A DNA stretch of 45,658 bases from Alphaproteobacteria bacterium (lineage in GTDB: Bacteria; Pseudomonadota; Alphaproteobacteria; Puniceispirillales; Puniceispirillaceae), in NCBI GenBank assembly GCA_011524995.1, contig WTJA01000096.1:1-45658 (forward strand). Reading direction: 5' to 3'. The translations under genes were made by a program, and so were the position numbers. Positions within the stretch are counted from its first letter, which is position 1. Every line of letters begins with the position of its first letter. Shown one piece after another: positions 44,892 through 45,658 of the stretch. The notes beneath the pieces were generated by a model that worked only from the letters and a program-made list of their open reading frames with translations, ran no database searches and was not told the origin of the DNA.

Positions 44892-45658
44892 ATGGAATTT
44901 AATGGTATTTACACACCTGTTATCACCCCTCATTTTGATGATTTTTCAATCGATGAAGCAGGTTTTGCCCGTATGATTAACCATCTCATTGATGAAGGTG
45001 TGCATGGCATTATAATTGCAGGCACAACAGGGGAATATTACGCCCAATCCATGGAAGAGCGCCAAAGGCTGTTGGCACTTGGCACTGAAATTGTGGGCGG
45101 CCGGGTGCCTGTCATTGGGGGCACAGGCGCCATGCGGACAGAAGATTCTATCACGCTTGCAAAGGCTGCGAAACAAGCTGGTGTCGATGCCATTTTGGTG
45201 GCCACCCCGCCTTACTCTGTGCCAACAGGACGTGAAAACGCCCTCCATGCTTTAGCGGTGGAACGTGCTGTTGATCTGCCAGCGATGTTATATAACTATC
45301 CGGGGCGTATGGCCGCAGAGATGGATGAAGAGTTTCTTGATCGTGTGGGACAATCTTCCAATTTCCGCGCGATCAAAGAAAGCTCAGGCGATATTAACCG
45401 TGTGCATATGTTAGCGAGGCGTTATCCCCATATTCAGCTATCTTGCGGAATGGATGATCAAGCCTTGGAATTCTTTGCATGGGGCGCGCGATCTTGGGTT
45501 TGTGCTGCCTCTAACTTTGCGGCCTCTGCGCATATTGCCCTATGGGACACATGCGTCAATCAAGGCGACTTTGCCACAGGGCGCCGGATTATGACAGCGA
45601 TGCTACCTTTGATGCAGGTACTAGAACAGGGCGGCAAATTTATCCAATCAGTAAAATA
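44892..45658 (+). CDS. DapA-family (dihydrodipicolinate synthase-like) lyase/deaminase, cut by window end
   Basis: The first 255 residues of a DHDPS-superfamily barrel enzyme, open to the window edge. Residues typical of the family are GTTGE at 44-48, the catalytic Tyr136 in YNYPGR and the Schiff-base Lys162 in IKESSGD. The family includes lysine biosynthetic DapA but also pyrroline-4-hydroxy-2-carboxylate deaminase of hydroxyproline catabolism. Regulator and methyltransferase neighbours favour a catabolic role, for which the hydroxyproline-type deaminase is one candidate. The start has AAGGTGG upstream; an ATG at 44889 is adjacent. It follows the GntR gene by 16 bases. Confidence 0.88.
   Translation, partial: MEFNGIYTPVITPHFDDFSIDEAGFARMINHLIDEGVHGIIIAGTTGEYYAQSMEERQRLLALGTEIVGGRVPVIGGTGAMRTEDSITLAKAAKQAGVDAILVATPPYSVPTGRENALHALAVERAVDLPAMLYNYPGRMAAEMDEEFLDRVGQSSNFRAIKESSGDINRVHMLARRYPHIQLSCGMDDQALEFFAWGARSWVCAASNFAASAHIALWDTCVNQGDFATGRRIMTAMLPLMQVLEQGGKFIQSVK

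Overview
The window looks like chromosomal DNA from a marine alphaproteobacterium, possibly SAR116- or Roseobacter-like. This is inferred from gene content: osmolyte and sulfonate catabolism genes, long-form PstC and PstA, and dense same-strand operons. No rRNA, tRNA, CRISPR array, insertion sequence or prophage gene was recognised. About 38 protein genes are supported. Both end genes are cut by the window: an ABC ATPase on the left and a DapA-family lyase on the right.

Region 1 (1-11977, plus strand) is one tightly packed operon. It holds an ABC importer (ATPase C-terminus, binding protein, two permeases with unusual periplasmic or membrane insertions). These are followed by a SnoaL/NTF2-like protein, a histidinol-dehydrogenase-family enzyme resembling sulfopropanediol dehydrogenase HpsN, a double SnoaL-like protein, an SDR dehydrogenase, a LacI regulator, a second double SnoaL-like protein, a bicupin and a MetE/epoxyalkane:CoM-transferase-like zinc enzyme. 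It reads as a dedicated catabolic operon for a small polar substrate. The combination matches no pathway I can name and is my main candidate for an undescribed system.

Region 2 (11974-21614, minus strand) holds an orphan FbpB-type iron permease, a two-subunit sulfopyruvate-decarboxylase-like pair (comD/comE), and a phosphate regulon in the order pstS-pstC-pstA-pstB-phoR-phoB. A three-repeat Pho box precedes pstS. phoU is absent and PhoR has no membrane segment. A hairpin terminator follows pstS, phoB and comE.

Region 3 (21823-38755) holds mmsA (plus); acetoacetyl-CoA synthetase, a HemL-like aminotransferase, an enolase-superfamily enzyme and a dimethylglycine-dehydrogenase-like flavoenzyme (minus); and, divergently on plus, an RpiR regulator, a Rieske oxygenase, an MDR oxidoreductase, two more enolase-superfamily enzymes, CysQ, a sterol-desaturase-family hydroxylase and an FrhB-like iron-sulfur protein. 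Rieske, DMGDH-like and MLE-type enzymes together suggest oxidative N-demethylation and epimerisation of a betaine, for example hydroxyproline betaine. That is inference.

Region 4 (38773-45658) holds ppk and ppx (minus), then an MttB-family methyltransferase (minus) divergent from a GntR/FCD regulator and a DapA-family lyase (plus). A perfect TTGTATACAA palindrome lies in the divergent gap. This module also fits quaternary-amine catabolism and could feed the same pathway as region 3.
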